DNA of 64,000 nt from Streptacidiphilus jiangxiensis (lineage in GTDB: Bacteria; Actinomycetota; Actinomycetes; Streptomycetales; Streptomycetaceae): the NCBI RefSeq assembly GCF_900109465.1, contig NZ_FOAZ01000003.1, positions 1-64,000 of the forward strand, read 5' to 3'. Below, in pieces: positions 32,734 to 41,655 of this stretch. The notes under the pieces are model-generated. The model was not told the DNA's origin. It did no database searches and saw only the letters and a program-made list of their open reading frames with translations. The number at the start of each line of letters is the position of its first letter. The stretch's first letter is position 1. The position numbers and the translations under genes were made by a program.

Positions 32734-33972
32734 ATGGCCAACTCACGCCAGCCCAACGGCGCTTCCTCGATCTTCCTCGGCAAGGACGGCTACTGGCACG
32801 GTTACGTGACCGTCGGCGTGAAGGACGACGGCAAGCCCGACCGTCGCCACGTCATGCGCAAGCGCCGCGCCGATGCCACCAAGGCCGTGCGCGAGCTGGA
32901 GAAGAAGCGTGACGCCGGCACCGTCGGCAAGGCCGGTCAGACCTGGACCATCAAGACCTGGCTGACCCACTGGGTCGAGAACATCGCCGCACCACACGTC
33001 GGTGAGAACACCATCGACGGCTACCGCGTCGCGGTCTACCACCACCTCATCCCCGGCCTCGGGTCGCACCGTCTCTCCAAGCTGGAGCCCGAGCACCTGG
33101 AGCGCTTCTACGGGAAGATGCAGGCCGGTGGCAGCTCCGCCGGGACCGCCCACCAGGTCCACCGCACCGTCCGCACCGCGCTCAACGAGGCGGTGCGCCG
33201 AGGCCACCTCACCGTCAACCCTGCCTCCATTGCCAAGCCCCCACGCCTGGAGGAGGAAGAGGTCGAGCCCTACACGGTCGAGGAGGTGCAGCGGCTCCTG
33301 GACCTCGCCAACAAGCAGCGTCACCCTGCCCGTTGGGTCATCTCACTCGCGCTCGGCCTGCGCCAGGGCGAGGTCCTCGGCCTCAAGTGGACCGACGTCG
33401 ACTTCGAGCTGCGCGTCCTGACCGTCCACCGCAACCGGCTGCGGCCCCGCTACCAGCACGGCTGCGCAGGCCACCCCTGCGGGCGCAAGCCCGGCTACTG
33501 CCCGGAGAAGGTCAACATCCGCCGCGAGACCAAGGACACCAAGTCCCGCGCCGGACGCCGCCCGATCGGCATCCCGGACCCGCTGCTGGCCCTCCTCCTC
33601 CAGCACCGGAGCGACCAGGAGCGCGACCGGCAGCTCGCTGCCGACCTGTGGACGGAGAAGGGCTACGTCTTCACCTCGCCGACCGGCGAGCCCCTCAATC
33701 CGAACACAGACCACCATGAGTGGAAGGACCTGCTCAAGGCGGCGGGCCTGCGCACTGGTCGGCTCCACGACGCTCGTCACACGGCTGCAACCGTCCTGCT
33801 GATCCTCGGCGTCCCGGACGCGATCGTCGACGCGATCATGGGCTGGGAGCCCGGCAAGTCCGCCCGGATGCGCCGCCGGTACCAGCACCTCACCAACCGG
33901 GTACTGACGGACACCGCCGACAAGATCGGCGGCCTGCTCTGGCCGAAGCCCGAAGAGCCGCCCGCCGCATGA
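32734..33972 (+). CDS. int: Tyrosine recombinase (integrase)
   Basis: 412 residues. An N-terminal arm-binding region and a core-binding SAM-like domain (IKTWLTHWVENIAAPHVGENTIDGYRVAVYHHL) precede the catalytic domain. The catalytic residues are visible: Arg210 (LGLRQGEVLGLKW), His345 and Arg348 (HDARHTAATVLL), and nucleophile Tyr383 (RRRYQHLT). A Cys-rich insert (CAGHPCGRKPGYCPEK) is common in Streptomyces integrases. ATG 32734 follows AGGGGG. It is the only integrase visible, so it presumably catalyses insertion at tRNA-Ser, although it lies 3.2 kb from the right att site. Confidence 0.93.
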   Translation: MANSRQPNGASSIFLGKDGYWHGYVTVGVKDDGKPDRRHVMRKRRADATKAVRELEKKRDAGTVGKAGQTWTIKTWLTHWVENIAAPHVGENTIDGYRVAVYHHLIPGLGSHRLSKLEPEHLERFYGKMQAGGSSAGTAHQVHRTVRTALNEAVRRGHLTVNPASIAKPPRLEEEEVEPYTVEEVQRLLDLANKQRHPARWVISLALGLRQGEVLGLKWTDVDFELRVLTVHRNRLRPRYQHGCAGHPCGRKPGYCPEKVNIRRETKDTKSRAGRRPIGIPDPLLALLLQHRSDQERDRQLAADLWTEKGYVFTSPTGEPLNPNTDHHEWKDLLKAAGLRTGRLHDARHTAATVLLILGVPDAIVDAIMGWEPGKSARMRRRYQHLTNRVLTDTADKIGGLLWPKPEEPPAA

Positions 33973-33980
33973 TCGATGCG

Positions 33981-34021
33981 AGTGGCCGGGTTGAGCTGGT
34001 GATCAGCTCAACCCGGCCACT
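33981..34021. terminator. 18-bp hairpin terminator after int
   Basis: AGTGGCCGGGTTGAGCTG (33981-33998) pairs perfectly with 34004-34021 across a 5-nt loop, beginning 9 bp after the integrase stop. It also separates int from the convergent nuclease gene ending at 34099. Confidence 0.85.
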
Positions 34022-34098
34022 CTGCCTGGCAATGTTCACCTGGTTGCCGGCGACCTCGTCGGCCTTCCTCTGCCTGCTCAGCCGGACAAGCCGCCGAG

Positions 34099-36267
34099 TC
34101 AACGCAGCAGGTCGTTGCGTTCGAGGATCAGTAGTTCGACGCCGAGTTCGTCGCAACGGGCCTTGGCGCGCTCCTTGGTCTCCTCCTGGATAGGGCTGGT
34201 AGCGGCCATCAGGTAGATGTCCGACTGCAACCGCTCGACGATGTCCAGGTCCTTGTTGAGCTGCGCATCGGTGAACGACCAGCCGGACATTTTGACTTCG
34301 CCGCTGACCAGTTTGCCGTCGCAGATGCCAATGACGTCAGCTTCGCCTTGCGTCCCATCAGCGAAGAAGAGATCCACCCCCGGCTTGAGGAGGGTATGGG
34401 TGTAACGCCGGTTCAGGGCGCCGATCACCATCAGGTGGGCGATCACACCGTTGTCATTGGCGAAGTCCACACGCGCGTCGAGCCGGTAGTGCACGACCAG
34501 ACCGCGGCCCGGCTCGCGCGTGTAGTCCGTCGACGAACCACAAACGGGGCAGCGCGCGATCCCACGGGCCGTCCCCTGCGAAAACGGCGCGAAGCTCCTG
34601 ATCTTGCATTCGTTGCACGCGGTCTGGAAGCCGCGCTCGGCCCAGCCGATTCCGGAGAGACGCTCCAGAGCCGTCTGCGCGGCCTCGAAAGACCCGTAAC
34701 CCAGGCGGTCGGCGCTCTTGAAGACCCGCTCGCTGCGCCCGCCGAACTCCTCGGCGAACGCCTTCTGCTCTTCGGTCAGCGGCTGCCCCTTGCCGAACAA
34801 CTTCTGCAGCTTCTTCGCGATGTCCTCTCCGCGCGGAGTCGTCAGCTGTCGGATCGTCTCGAAGACGTCCGGCTCGGCCAAGACGGCCATCGCGGACTCA
34901 TCCAGCAGACCCGTTCCGATCGCACCCTTGTCGGACAGCGGGTGGGACGCGGTCCGCTCGCGCAGCACTGCCACGTATGCTGCATCCAGCGTCGGGATCC
35001 GAAGCTCCAGCCGCCAGTCGCGCTCCAGGCGGGCAGCGATCTGGATGCCGCCGTCATGCCACTCGGCACTGTCTTCGACGAGCTTGGCCACCGGCCCGCG
35101 CTTGGGAAGCGCGTCAATCGGCCCATCGGAGATGCTGACCAGCGACAGCCCGCCATAGCCCGATTTCGTCGGCACCGGGCACGTGAGACGCAACGCAGTC
35201 TTCTCACCGACCACCGGCACATCGACGAAGGCTGCCAGGCCGTACCGACGCTCGAAACCGACATACCCCACCGGCAAGCCAAGTAGGTAGGTGAACGGTG
35301 CTGCGCGTTTCAACACCTCCTTACCGAATAGCATCGAGCGGCGGGCCTGCTGCTCCTCGGACAGTTGCAGACCCATGCTCTCGGCGAAGGTGTGCATCGC
35401 CTCCTTCTCCACAGAGGCGGAGTCGATCAGCACATCCGGGGAGAACTGGTCGGGACGCTGCAACGCATCGGACAGAACGCGCGGCCACGACGTCCAGTGG
35501 CTGATGTCTACTGGCAGCAGGTGTATAGGAGTTGCCCCACGGGGACTGACCGAGCGCAGAGCGCGCAGGTTCCAAAACGCCAGGCAACCTTCGAGGTCAT
35601 CTGCATCCGACACGAGGATGATGACCGTCGACGCGCCCATAGGGGCCGGCGACGCCCACGTCTCAGCCATCGACACCGTGGTCGCCCCGAGCAGGGTGTG
35701 ATCCCAGAGCTGCGACTCGCCGATCTCGTGATCAAATCGAGCCCGGCGCACTACCATTCCAGCGTCGCGGAACCCCTTCTCCGCTTCGCTCCTCAGATCG
35801 CCTGCAGCAGCAACCTGCCACAACGGGGCACCTTCGGCAGCGATGACATAGCCGTTGCTCCCGTCGACGGTCGTTGGCAGTGCCATGTCGGCGGGATGGC
35901 TCGTGAACATGGTCACGCCCCACCGGTCGATTTGATCGATAGTCACGCACTGCATATCAAACGACGCAGCAAATGACTTTGCATGATCGGTCGGCGCGTC
36001 GACGTTCACCACGCCATCCACATGTGCGACCTCGATCACCCGCCGGTGGTCCGGGGCGATCGTGCCGTCCTCCAGGACGGGAATGATGGGCTCGGTCTGA
36101 CCGCCCCATCGAGACGTCGCTTCCTGCACTGCCCGTCGGAAGCCGTCACTGCTTCCCTCGGCAATCAGGTAGGCGGCCCGTGCCGGTCGGACCGTCACCT
36201 TGAATAGGGCTGATTGACCCACAAGACTCACGGCCCCATCGTGAACCTGCCGCGCTTCCTTGCGCAA
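34099..36267 (-). CDS. Large protein with zinc ribbon and PD-(D/E)XK-like nuclease domain
   Basis: About 722 residues, family not recognised. The N-terminal 550 residues have no motif I can name. A zinc ribbon follows (CNECKIRSFAPFSQ...ARCPVCGSS, near 563-590), then a domain with GEADVIGICDGKLVSGEVK (near 655-673) fitting the D-(x)n-ExK signature of PD-(D/E)XK nucleases, and DKDLDIVERLQSDIYLMAA-type helices. TTG 36267 is the longest start without a good ribosome site; GTG 36231 or 36222 could be real. The partner gene lies 46 bp upstream on the same strand. Location between the integrase and the right att site is typical for defence cargo. An anti-phage role is inference. Confidence 0.65.
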   Translation of the reverse strand: MRKEARQVHDGAVSLVGQSALFKVTVRPARAAYLIAEGSSDGFRRAVQEATSRWGGQTEPIIPVLEDGTIAPDHRRVIEVAHVDGVVNVDAPTDHAKSFAASFDMQCVTIDQIDRWGVTMFTSHPADMALPTTVDGSNGYVIAAEGAPLWQVAAAGDLRSEAEKGFRDAGMVVRRARFDHEIGESQLWDHTLLGATTVSMAETWASPAPMGASTVIILVSDADDLEGCLAFWNLRALRSVSPRGATPIHLLPVDISHWTSWPRVLSDALQRPDQFSPDVLIDSASVEKEAMHTFAESMGLQLSEEQQARRSMLFGKEVLKRAAPFTYLLGLPVGYVGFERRYGLAAFVDVPVVGEKTALRLTCPVPTKSGYGGLSLVSISDGPIDALPKRGPVAKLVEDSAEWHDGGIQIAARLERDWRLELRIPTLDAAYVAVLRERTASHPLSDKGAIGTGLLDESAMAVLAEPDVFETIRQLTTPRGEDIAKKLQKLFGKGQPLTEEQKAFAEEFGGRSERVFKSADRLGYGSFEAAQTALERLSGIGWAERGFQTACNECKIRSFAPFSQGTARGIARCPVCGSSTDYTREPGRGLVVHYRLDARVDFANDNGVIAHLMVIGALNRRYTHTLLKPGVDLFFADGTQGEADVIGICDGKLVSGEVKMSGWSFTDAQLNKDLDIVERLQSDIYLMAATSPIQEETKERAKARCDELGVELLILERNDLLR

Positions 36268-36313
36268 TCGGGTACCGCGCGAACCAAGTGAACCTCCTCG
36301 GTCACAGCACTAC

Positions 36314-37030
36314 CTACCGAAGATCGAGCACCGACGCGCTCCACCCGATCGCCTCAGCTGTGTGCCAACGAGGGCGTTCCCCTGCCTCGGCCATGGCCTG
36401 ACCCGTCACGAACGCCTGCTGGTGCTTCGAGTTGAGATTCAGGACCCGCGTCCACAGAGCACGCGCCTCCGCCACTCGATCCCCGCTGACAAGCAACTCC
36501 ATCAGGTCCTGAGCAAATCCCCATGGCGAGAGCACGGCGTCGGGAGCAGCACTCACAAGCCGCTCCGGGTCGGCTGACCAGGCAAACCACGGCAGAGCCG
36601 TCTCGTGCAGGTGATCAGCGAACTGCTCAAGCTTCGCCAGGCGCTGTTCGGGGCGGGTCAGGACCACGAAGCACTCACTCGACATGTCCAAGAAGCTGGA
36701 GGCGCACACGATCGCCTCGACTGACTCCGGTCTGCGCACCGTGAGGTCGGGACTGGCTCGACGCCAGGCACCCAGGTCGTCGTCGAAGACGGTCAGCTGC
36801 TCCGCCATGAACTCGATCAGATGCCCAGACCGGTTGTACTTGCTCTTCATCAGCCCGATCACCTCGCGGCGACGAGCTCCCCGAAGCTCCAGAGACTGCC
36901 GCGACCTCACCCACGCGAAGCCCCCCAGCATCTGCCCCAGGCAGGCAGCGCCCGCGTGAACAACATCGGCAGGCTTCTCCGACTCGACGAGTCGCAGAAC
37001 GAGATCGTGCTGTGGCGAGATCACCCGCAC
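36314..37030 (-). CDS. Hypothetical protein paired with the nuclease-like gene, 238 aa
   Basis: No known domain is recognised. Predicted mainly helical, with MKSKYNRSGHLIEFMAEQLTVFDDDLGAWRR, CASSFLDMSSECFVVL and a C-terminal EARALWTRVLNLNSKHQQAFV stretch. GTG 37030 is preferred because GGAAGG stands 5 nt upstream; an earlier start at 37099 is possible. The end is 46 bp from the nuclease-like gene, suggesting one operon. It is the element gene closest to the tRNA. Confidence 0.55.
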   Translation of the reverse strand: MRVISPQHDLVLRLVESEKPADVVHAGAACLGQMLGGFAWVRSRQSLELRGARRREVIGLMKSKYNRSGHLIEFMAEQLTVFDDDLGAWRRASPDLTVRRPESVEAIVCASSFLDMSSECFVVLTRPEQRLAKLEQFADHLHETALPWFAWSADPERLVSAAPDAVLSPWGFAQDLMELLVSGDRVAEARALWTRVLNLNSKHQQAFVTGQAMAEAGERPRWHTAEAIGWSASVLDLR

Positions 37031-37095
37031 ATGATGCCTTCCGCCCGGTTGGCCTTGCCCTGAGCGCCGATCGATTCTCGCCAAGGAGGGCAACC

Positions 37096-37113
37096 GCAAC
37101 TAAAACTGCAACT
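37096..37113. repeat. Arm-type repeat, right end
   Basis: GCAACTAAAACTGCAACT, 16 of 18 matches to 9399-9416 in the same orientation, about 63 bp inside the right core. Candidate integrase arm-binding site. Confidence 0.55.
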
Positions 37114-37120
37114 GCGGAAC

Positions 37121-37159
37121 GATGAAGGCCCCGACCGCAGAGCGGTCGGGGCCTTCATC
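37121..37159 (-). terminator. tRNA-Ser terminator supplied by the element
   Basis: GATGAAGGCCCCGACCGC pairs perfectly over 18 bp with 37142-37159 across AGA. It lies just past the tRNA 3' end, inside the element, and so replaces the displaced host terminator at 9206-9240. Confidence 0.85.
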
Positions 37160-37177
37160 TGCCCAGGTGGGCCGGTG

Positions 37178-37262
37178 CGGAGGATACGAGATTCGAACTC
37201 GTGAGGGGTTGCCCCCAACACGCTTTCCAAGCGTGCGCCCTAGGCCTCTAGGCGAATCCTCC
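37178..37262 (-). tRNA. tRNA-Ser (anticodon GGA); integration site, contains attR
   Basis: 85 nt on the minus strand. The acceptor GGAGGAT pairs with ATCCTCC over 7 bp, the discriminator is G, and the long variable arm TTGGGGGCAACCCC is typical of serine tRNAs. The anticodon loop is CTTGGAAAG. The T-arm has GTTCGAATC. No encoded CCA. The element repeat covers everything from the anticodon loop to the 3' end (37177-37230), so the insertion keeps the tRNA intact. Confidence 0.95.
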
Positions 37263-37404
37263 GTGGGAGAGCTTACTAGATGTTTGGGGGTGCTCGTGCA
37301 CACGGTCGACGCAGGTCGGGGGCGCGGGGTGATCGCGGAGGGATCGCCGGGGGATCGGCGGGCGGGGGCGGTGAGGATCGGGGCCGGGATCCGGTACTGT
37401 TGGC

Positions 37405-37498
37405 GTCAGCCCCTCGTGTGGCGCTATCTCGCTGAACCCCCCCAGGGCCGGAAGGCAGCAAGGGTAGGTGAGCTCTGGCGGGTGCACGGGGGGTCCTT
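37405..37498 (+). ncRNA. ffs: Signal recognition particle RNA (4.5S type)
   Basis: Contains the conserved SRP domain IV apex: CAGGGCCGGAAGGCAGCAAGG...GGTGAGCTCTGG, with the GGAA tetraloop-type tip and the asymmetric loop AGCA. Outer pairing is visible between CCCTCGTG (37411-37418) and CACGGGG (37485-37491). It binds Ffh to deliver nascent membrane proteins. The ffs-dnaX-recR order is conserved in actinobacteria. Ends are approximate. Confidence 0.9.
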
Positions 37499-37547
37499 GC
37501 GTTGCTAGGGCACCGATTTGTCGGTGGTGACCGTTAGGGTCGAAGAC

Positions 37548-39692
37548 GTGTCGCTCGCTCTCTATCGCCGGTACCGACCCGAGACCTTCGCCGAGGTCAT
37601 CGGGCAGGAGCACGTGACCGGTCCGCTGCAGCAGGCCTTGCGGAACAACCGGGTCAACCACGCCTACCTGTTCAGCGGCCCGCGCGGCTGCGGCAAGACG
37701 ACGAGTGCGCGCATCCTCGCCCGCTGCCTGAACTGTGAGCAGGGCCCCACGCCCACGCCCTGCGGCGAGTGCCGGTCCTGTGTGGACCTGGCCCGTGGCG
37801 GGCCCGGGTCGATCGACGTCATCGAGATCGACGCCGCCTCGCACGGCGGTGTGGACGACACGCGCGACCTGCGGGAGAAGGCGTTCTTCGCGCCCGCCTC
37901 CAGCCGGTACAAGATCTACATCATCGACGAGGCCCACATGGTCTCGACGGCCGGCTTCAACGCCCTGCTGAAGGTCGTCGAGGAGCCGCCGGAGCACCTG
38001 AAGTTCATCTTCGCCACGACGGAGCCCGAGAAGGTCATCGGGACGATCCGCTCCCGCACGCACCACTACCCCTTCCGGCTGGTGCCGCCGGGCACGCTGC
38101 GCGACTACCTGGCCGAGGTCTGCGGGCGCGAGAGCATCCAGGTCGAGGATTCCGTCTACCCGCTCGTCGTGCGCGCCGGCGCCGGTTCCGTGCGTGACTC
38201 GATGTCCGTCATGGACCAGCTGCTCGCCGGGGCCGACGCGGGCGGTGTGACGTACGCCATGGCCACGGCGCTGCTCGGGTACACCGACGCCACCCTCCTG
38301 GACGAGATCGTCGGCGCGTTCGCGACGCACGACGGCGCCACCGTCTTCGGGATCGTCGACCGGGTCATCGAGGGCGGGCACGACCCACGCCGGTTCGTCG
38401 CGGACCTGCTGGAGCGGCTGCGGGATCTGGTGATCCTCGCCGCAGTGCCGGATGCGGGTGAGAAGGGCCTGATCGACGCACCGGCCGACCGGATCGCGAT
38501 CATGGACGAGCAGGCGCGGCGCTTCGGCTCCGCGGAGCTGAGCCGGGCGGCCGACATCGTCAACACCGGGCTGACGGAGATGCGCGGGGCCACCTCGCCC
38601 CGGCTGCAGCTGGAGCTGATCTGCGCCCGGGTGATGCTGCCGTCCGCCTTCGCGGACGAGACCTCGTGGCAGGCCCGGCTGGAGAAGCTGGAGCGCCGGG
38701 CCGTGGTCGGCGGCGGCGCCCCGCTGCAGGCCGCACCGGCCATGCCCGCCGCGCCTCCGGTGTCGACCGCGCCCGCCATGCCCGCGGTCACCGCGCCTTC
38801 GGCCCCCGCCCCGGCACCCGCACCCACGGCAGCGGCAGCCGACGCGCCTGCCGCACCCGCCGGGGGGCGCACGCCCGGTGCGTGGCCGGTGTCACCGAGC
38901 TTCGGTTCCGCGACGCCCGCCGCACCCACGCCCACGCCCACGGCAGCCCCGACACCGCCTCCCGCCCCCGCCGCGCCCGCGCCACAGGCCGCCGCGCCGG
39001 CCGGAGCCGACGCCGGCGGCGTCAGCGCCGCCCAGGTACGCCAGTTCTGGCCCCAGGTGCTGGACGCCGTGAAGGGCCGTCGCCGTGTCACCTGGATGCT
39101 GCTGCAGCAGGCCCAGGTTGCCGGGTTCGACAACGGCGCCCTGCAGCTCGCTTTCGAGCACGCCGGGACGCGGGACGGCTTCGTCAACGGCGGGCACGAC
39201 GAGATCCTGCGCCAGGCGCTCCAGGAGTCCGTCGGCGTCTCGTGGAAGGTCGAGTGCCTGATCAGCCCCGGCGGCTCCGCGCCGCCGTCGTCACAGCAGC
39301 GGCCCGGCGGTTTCGGCGGCGCGCCGAGCGCACCCGGCGGGCCGGGCGGCGGCTTCGGCAACGCCCCCGGTGGCCCCGGCGCCCCCGGCGGCATGCCGCC
39401 GCACCAGTCGGCCCAGGCTCCCGCCCCCGCGCCCGCACCCGCGTTCCAGCCGCCGGCCCAGGCGGCGCCGACGCACACCCCGGCGCCCTCGCCTCCGTCC
39501 GCGCCCGCGCCGCGCCCCAGCGCGCCGAGCACTCCCTACCCGGAGGGGCCGGACGACGAGGACATGCCCCCGCCGCCCTTCGATCCGGAGGAGGACATCC
39601 CGGAGCAGGACACCACGTCCGTCTCCGGCCACGACCTCATCATCCGCGAGCTGGGCGCGACGGTGATCCAGGAGACGCAGCACGACCGCTGA
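37548..39692 (+). CDS. dnaX: DNA polymerase III subunits gamma/tau
   Basis: 714 residues from GTG 37548 (AGGG nearby); an upstream TTG at 37518 is less likely. The AAA+ clamp-loader domain begins SLALYRRYRPETFAEVIGQEHV and has Walker A FSGPRGCGKTTSAR, the zinc module CLNCEQ..CGECRSC, DEAH-like IDEAHMVS and sensor IFATTEPEKV. After domain III a long Pro/Ala-rich linker (residues about 390-490 and 575-690) gives an actinobacterial tau tail with a folded segment between (AAQVRQFWPQVLDAVKGRRRVTWMLL). Loads the sliding clamp during replication. Confidence 0.95.
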   Translation: MSLALYRRYRPETFAEVIGQEHVTGPLQQALRNNRVNHAYLFSGPRGCGKTTSARILARCLNCEQGPTPTPCGECRSCVDLARGGPGSIDVIEIDAASHGGVDDTRDLREKAFFAPASSRYKIYIIDEAHMVSTAGFNALLKVVEEPPEHLKFIFATTEPEKVIGTIRSRTHHYPFRLVPPGTLRDYLAEVCGRESIQVEDSVYPLVVRAGAGSVRDSMSVMDQLLAGADAGGVTYAMATALLGYTDATLLDEIVGAFATHDGATVFGIVDRVIEGGHDPRRFVADLLERLRDLVILAAVPDAGEKGLIDAPADRIAIMDEQARRFGSAELSRAADIVNTGLTEMRGATSPRLQLELICARVMLPSAFADETSWQARLEKLERRAVVGGGAPLQAAPAMPAAPPVSTAPAMPAVTAPSAPAPAPAPTAAAADAPAAPAGGRTPGAWPVSPSFGSATPAAPTPTPTAAPTPPPAPAAPAPQAAAPAGADAGGVSAAQVRQFWPQVLDAVKGRRRVTWMLLQQAQVAGFDNGALQLAFEHAGTRDGFVNGGHDEILRQALQESVGVSWKVECLISPGGSAPPSSQQRPGGFGGAPSAPGGPGGGFGNAPGGPGAPGGMPPHQSAQAPAPAPAPAFQPPAQAAPTHTPAPSPPSAPAPRPSAPSTPYPEGPDDEDMPPPPFDPEEDIPEQDTTSVSGHDLIIRELGATVIQETQHDR

Positions 39693-39863
39693 GTCGACGG
39701 CGAGCCAGGACGCGAGCCAGGACGTGCGTCGCCCGGTGACCCCCGAGCGAGGCGGCGGCTGCGTCGCGCGGCCGAACTGACGGCGATCCGACGCGCGCAG
39801 CACGTAGGCTCAGCCACGACAGGCACAGGCACAAGCACCACGACAGGCAGGACAGGAGCTCCC

Positions 39864-40205
39864 ATGTTCCCCGGCGGCCAGCCCGATATGCAGGCCCTGC
39901 TCCAGCAGGCACAGCAGATGCAGCAGCAGCTCGCCCAGGCGCAGGCGGAGCTCGCCGCCGCCGAGATCGAGGGCAGTTCCGGTGGCGGCCTGGTCCGCGC
40001 CACCGTCACCGGCGCCGGTGAGCTGCGCGCGCTCGTCATCGACCCGAAGGCGGTCGACCCGCAGGACACCGAGACCCTCGCGGATCTCGTCCTCGCCGCC
40101 GTCCGCGACGCCACGGCCGGCGCGCAGCGCATGGCGGCCGAGCGTCTCGGCCCGCTGGCCCAGGGCCTCGGCGGTGGGGGCGGCATCCCCGGCCTGCCGT
40201 TCTGA
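39864..40205 (+). CDS. YbaB/EbfC nucleoid-associated protein
   Basis: 113 residues. The YbaB fold sequence is [22 protein letters not shown], then [22 protein letters not shown] and [26 protein letters not shown]. It binds DNA as a dimer and is almost always encoded between dnaX and recR. The start ATG follows ACAGGAG. The C-terminus [11 protein letters not shown] is short and flexible. Confidence 0.93.
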   Translation: MFPGGQPDMQALLQQAQQMQQQLAQAQAELAAAEIEGSSGGGLVRATVTGAGELRALVIDPKAVDPQDTETLADLVLAAVRDATAGAQRMAAERLGPLAQGLGGGGGIPGLPF

Positions 40206-40364
40206 CGGCTCCGGCCGAAGGCCGGTCCGGCTCTCGGAACCCGGACGGCCTCCCGCGCGTAACTGGGTGTGTCGGGAAGCTGTGACTGTGCGTCCGTCCG
40301 GAGGATGATGGGCGCGAATAGGTAGAAACCCAGCAGAACCCCATCAGAGAGCAGGTAACGCAGC

Positions 40365-40964
40365 GTGTACGAGGGCGTGGTCCAGGACCTCATCGACGAG
40401 TTGGGCAGGCTGCCCGGCGTCGGGCCCAAGAGCGCGCAGCGGATCGCCTTCCACATCCTGCAGGCCGATCCGGTGGACGTGCGCAGGCTCGCGCACGCCC
40501 TGACGGAGGTCAAGGAGAAGGTGCGGTTCTGCACCATCTGCGGCAACGTCTCGGAGGCGGAGCTGTGCCGGGTCTGCCAGGACCCGCGCCGTGACCCGAG
40601 CCTGATCTGCGTCGTCGAGGAGCCGAAGGACGTCGTCGCCGTCGAGCGCACCCGCGAGTTCCGCGGCCGCTACCACGTGCTCGGCGGGGCGATCAGCCCG
40701 ATCGAGGGCGTCGGCCCGGACGACCTGCGCATCCGCGAGTTGATGCAGCGACTGGCGGACGGCACGGTCACCGAGCTGATCCTCGCCACCGACCCGAACC
40801 TCGAGGGCGAGGCCACCGCCACCTACCTGGCCCGGCTGCTGAAGCCGATGGGGCTCAAGGTGACCCGCCTGGCCAGCGGTCTGCCCGTCGGGGGAGACCT
40901 GGAGTACGCCGACGAGGTCACCCTCGGCCGGGCTTTCGAAGGGAGACGACTTCTCGATGTCTGA
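40365..40964 (+). CDS. recR: Recombination mediator RecR
   Basis: 199 residues. Helix-hairpin-helix ([20 protein letters not shown]), C4 zinc finger ([16 protein letters not shown]), and Toprim domain ([16 protein letters not shown]... [22 protein letters not shown]) are all present, followed by the C-terminal Walker-like [16 protein letters not shown]. Starts at GTG 40365 after GAGCAGG. It acts with RecO in RecF-pathway gap repair. The 3' end overlaps the DUF5063 gene by 8 bp. Confidence 0.96.
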   Translation: MYEGVVQDLIDELGRLPGVGPKSAQRIAFHILQADPVDVRRLAHALTEVKEKVRFCTICGNVSEAELCRVCQDPRRDPSLICVVEEPKDVVAVERTREFRGRYHVLGGAISPIEGVGPDDLRIRELMQRLADGTVTELILATDPNLEGEATATYLARLLKPMGLKVTRLASGLPVGGDLEYADEVTLGRAFEGRRLLDV

Positions 40965-41655
40965 CACGCGTCCCAACGCCACCCCCGACATCTCCAAGAG
41001 CGCGCAGCCCAGGATCGGCCTGCACGGCGACGGCACGCCGGACGAGTTCGCGGTGCAGATCGCCGACTCGGTGCAGAGCTTCCTGCTCTCGCTGCCCGAG
41101 ATCGCCAAGGGCGACGAGCCGGGCAGTGCGGTCAGCCTGCTGCTGCTGGAGGTCTCCCAGCTGCTGCTGACCGGCGGCCGCCTGGGCGCCGTCGAGGACA
41201 TCGTGCCCGACGACCGCTACGAGGCCGACACCGGTCCGGACGAGGACGAGGACGAGCTGCGCCGCCAGTTGGCCGAGCTGCTCGCCCCCATCGACGTCTA
41301 CCACGAGGTCTTCGACCCGTACGGCCCGCCGGACAAGCCCCTGCCGTGCCGGATCTCGGACGACCTGGCCGAGGTCGTCACGGAGCTGCGCCACGGCATG
41401 GCGCACTACCGCGAGGGCCGCATCTCCGAGGCGCTGTGGTGGTGGCAGTACTCCTACCTGGCCACCTGGGGCTCCACGGCGACGAGCGTGCTGCGCGCAC
41501 TGCAGTCGCTGGTGGCGCACGTCCGGATGGACAGCCCGATCTCCGCACCGGCCGACGGCACCGACACCGACCACGACGGGCTGACCGACGAGCAGCTGGA
41601 GCAGCAGGCCGGTGACCTGATGGCCGCCGAGCTCGCCTCCGAGCTGGGGATCTGA
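40957..41655 (+). CDS. DUF5063 domain protein
   Basis: 232 residues, mostly helical. The conserved core includes [68 protein letters not shown] and [24 protein letters not shown], as in DUF5063 proteins that follow recR in Streptomyces. It overlaps recR by 8 bp. Function unknown; co-occurrence suggests a link to DNA repair but nothing in the sequence shows this. Three degenerate 13-bp direct repeats (GGGGATCTGAGC) run across its stop codon at 41644-41682. Confidence 0.88.
   Translation: MSDTRPNATPDISKSAQPRIGLHGDGTPDEFAVQIADSVQSFLLSLPEIAKGDEPGSAVSLLLLEVSQLLLTGGRLGAVEDIVPDDRYEADTGPDEDEDELRRQLAELLAPIDVYHEVFDPYGPPDKPLPCRISDDLAEVVTELRHGMAHYREGRISEALWWWQYSYLATWGSTATSVLRALQSLVAHVRMDSPISAPADGTDTDHDGLTDEQLEQQAGDLMAAELASELGI

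Larger units (their letters stand above)
9248..37230. mobile_element. Integrative mobilizable element of about 28 kb in tRNA-Ser(GGA)
   Basis: A perfect 54-bp direct repeat (9248-9301 and 37177-37230) corresponds to the tRNA-Ser sequence from the anticodon loop to the 3' end. This is the usual identity block for tyrosine recombinases targeting tRNA genes. The intact tRNA at 37178-37262 is rebuilt by the element end, and the displaced 3' end is at 9248. Inside are a tyrosine integrase, a helix-turn-helix excisionase, relaxase, MobC, DUF2637 and DUF3631 genes, a restriction-modification pair and other cargo. Similar 18-bp repeats lie just inside both ends. No FtsK/TraB translocase is seen, so transfer would need helper functions. 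The integrase lies 3.2 kb from the right att site rather than next to it. Confidence 0.85.
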
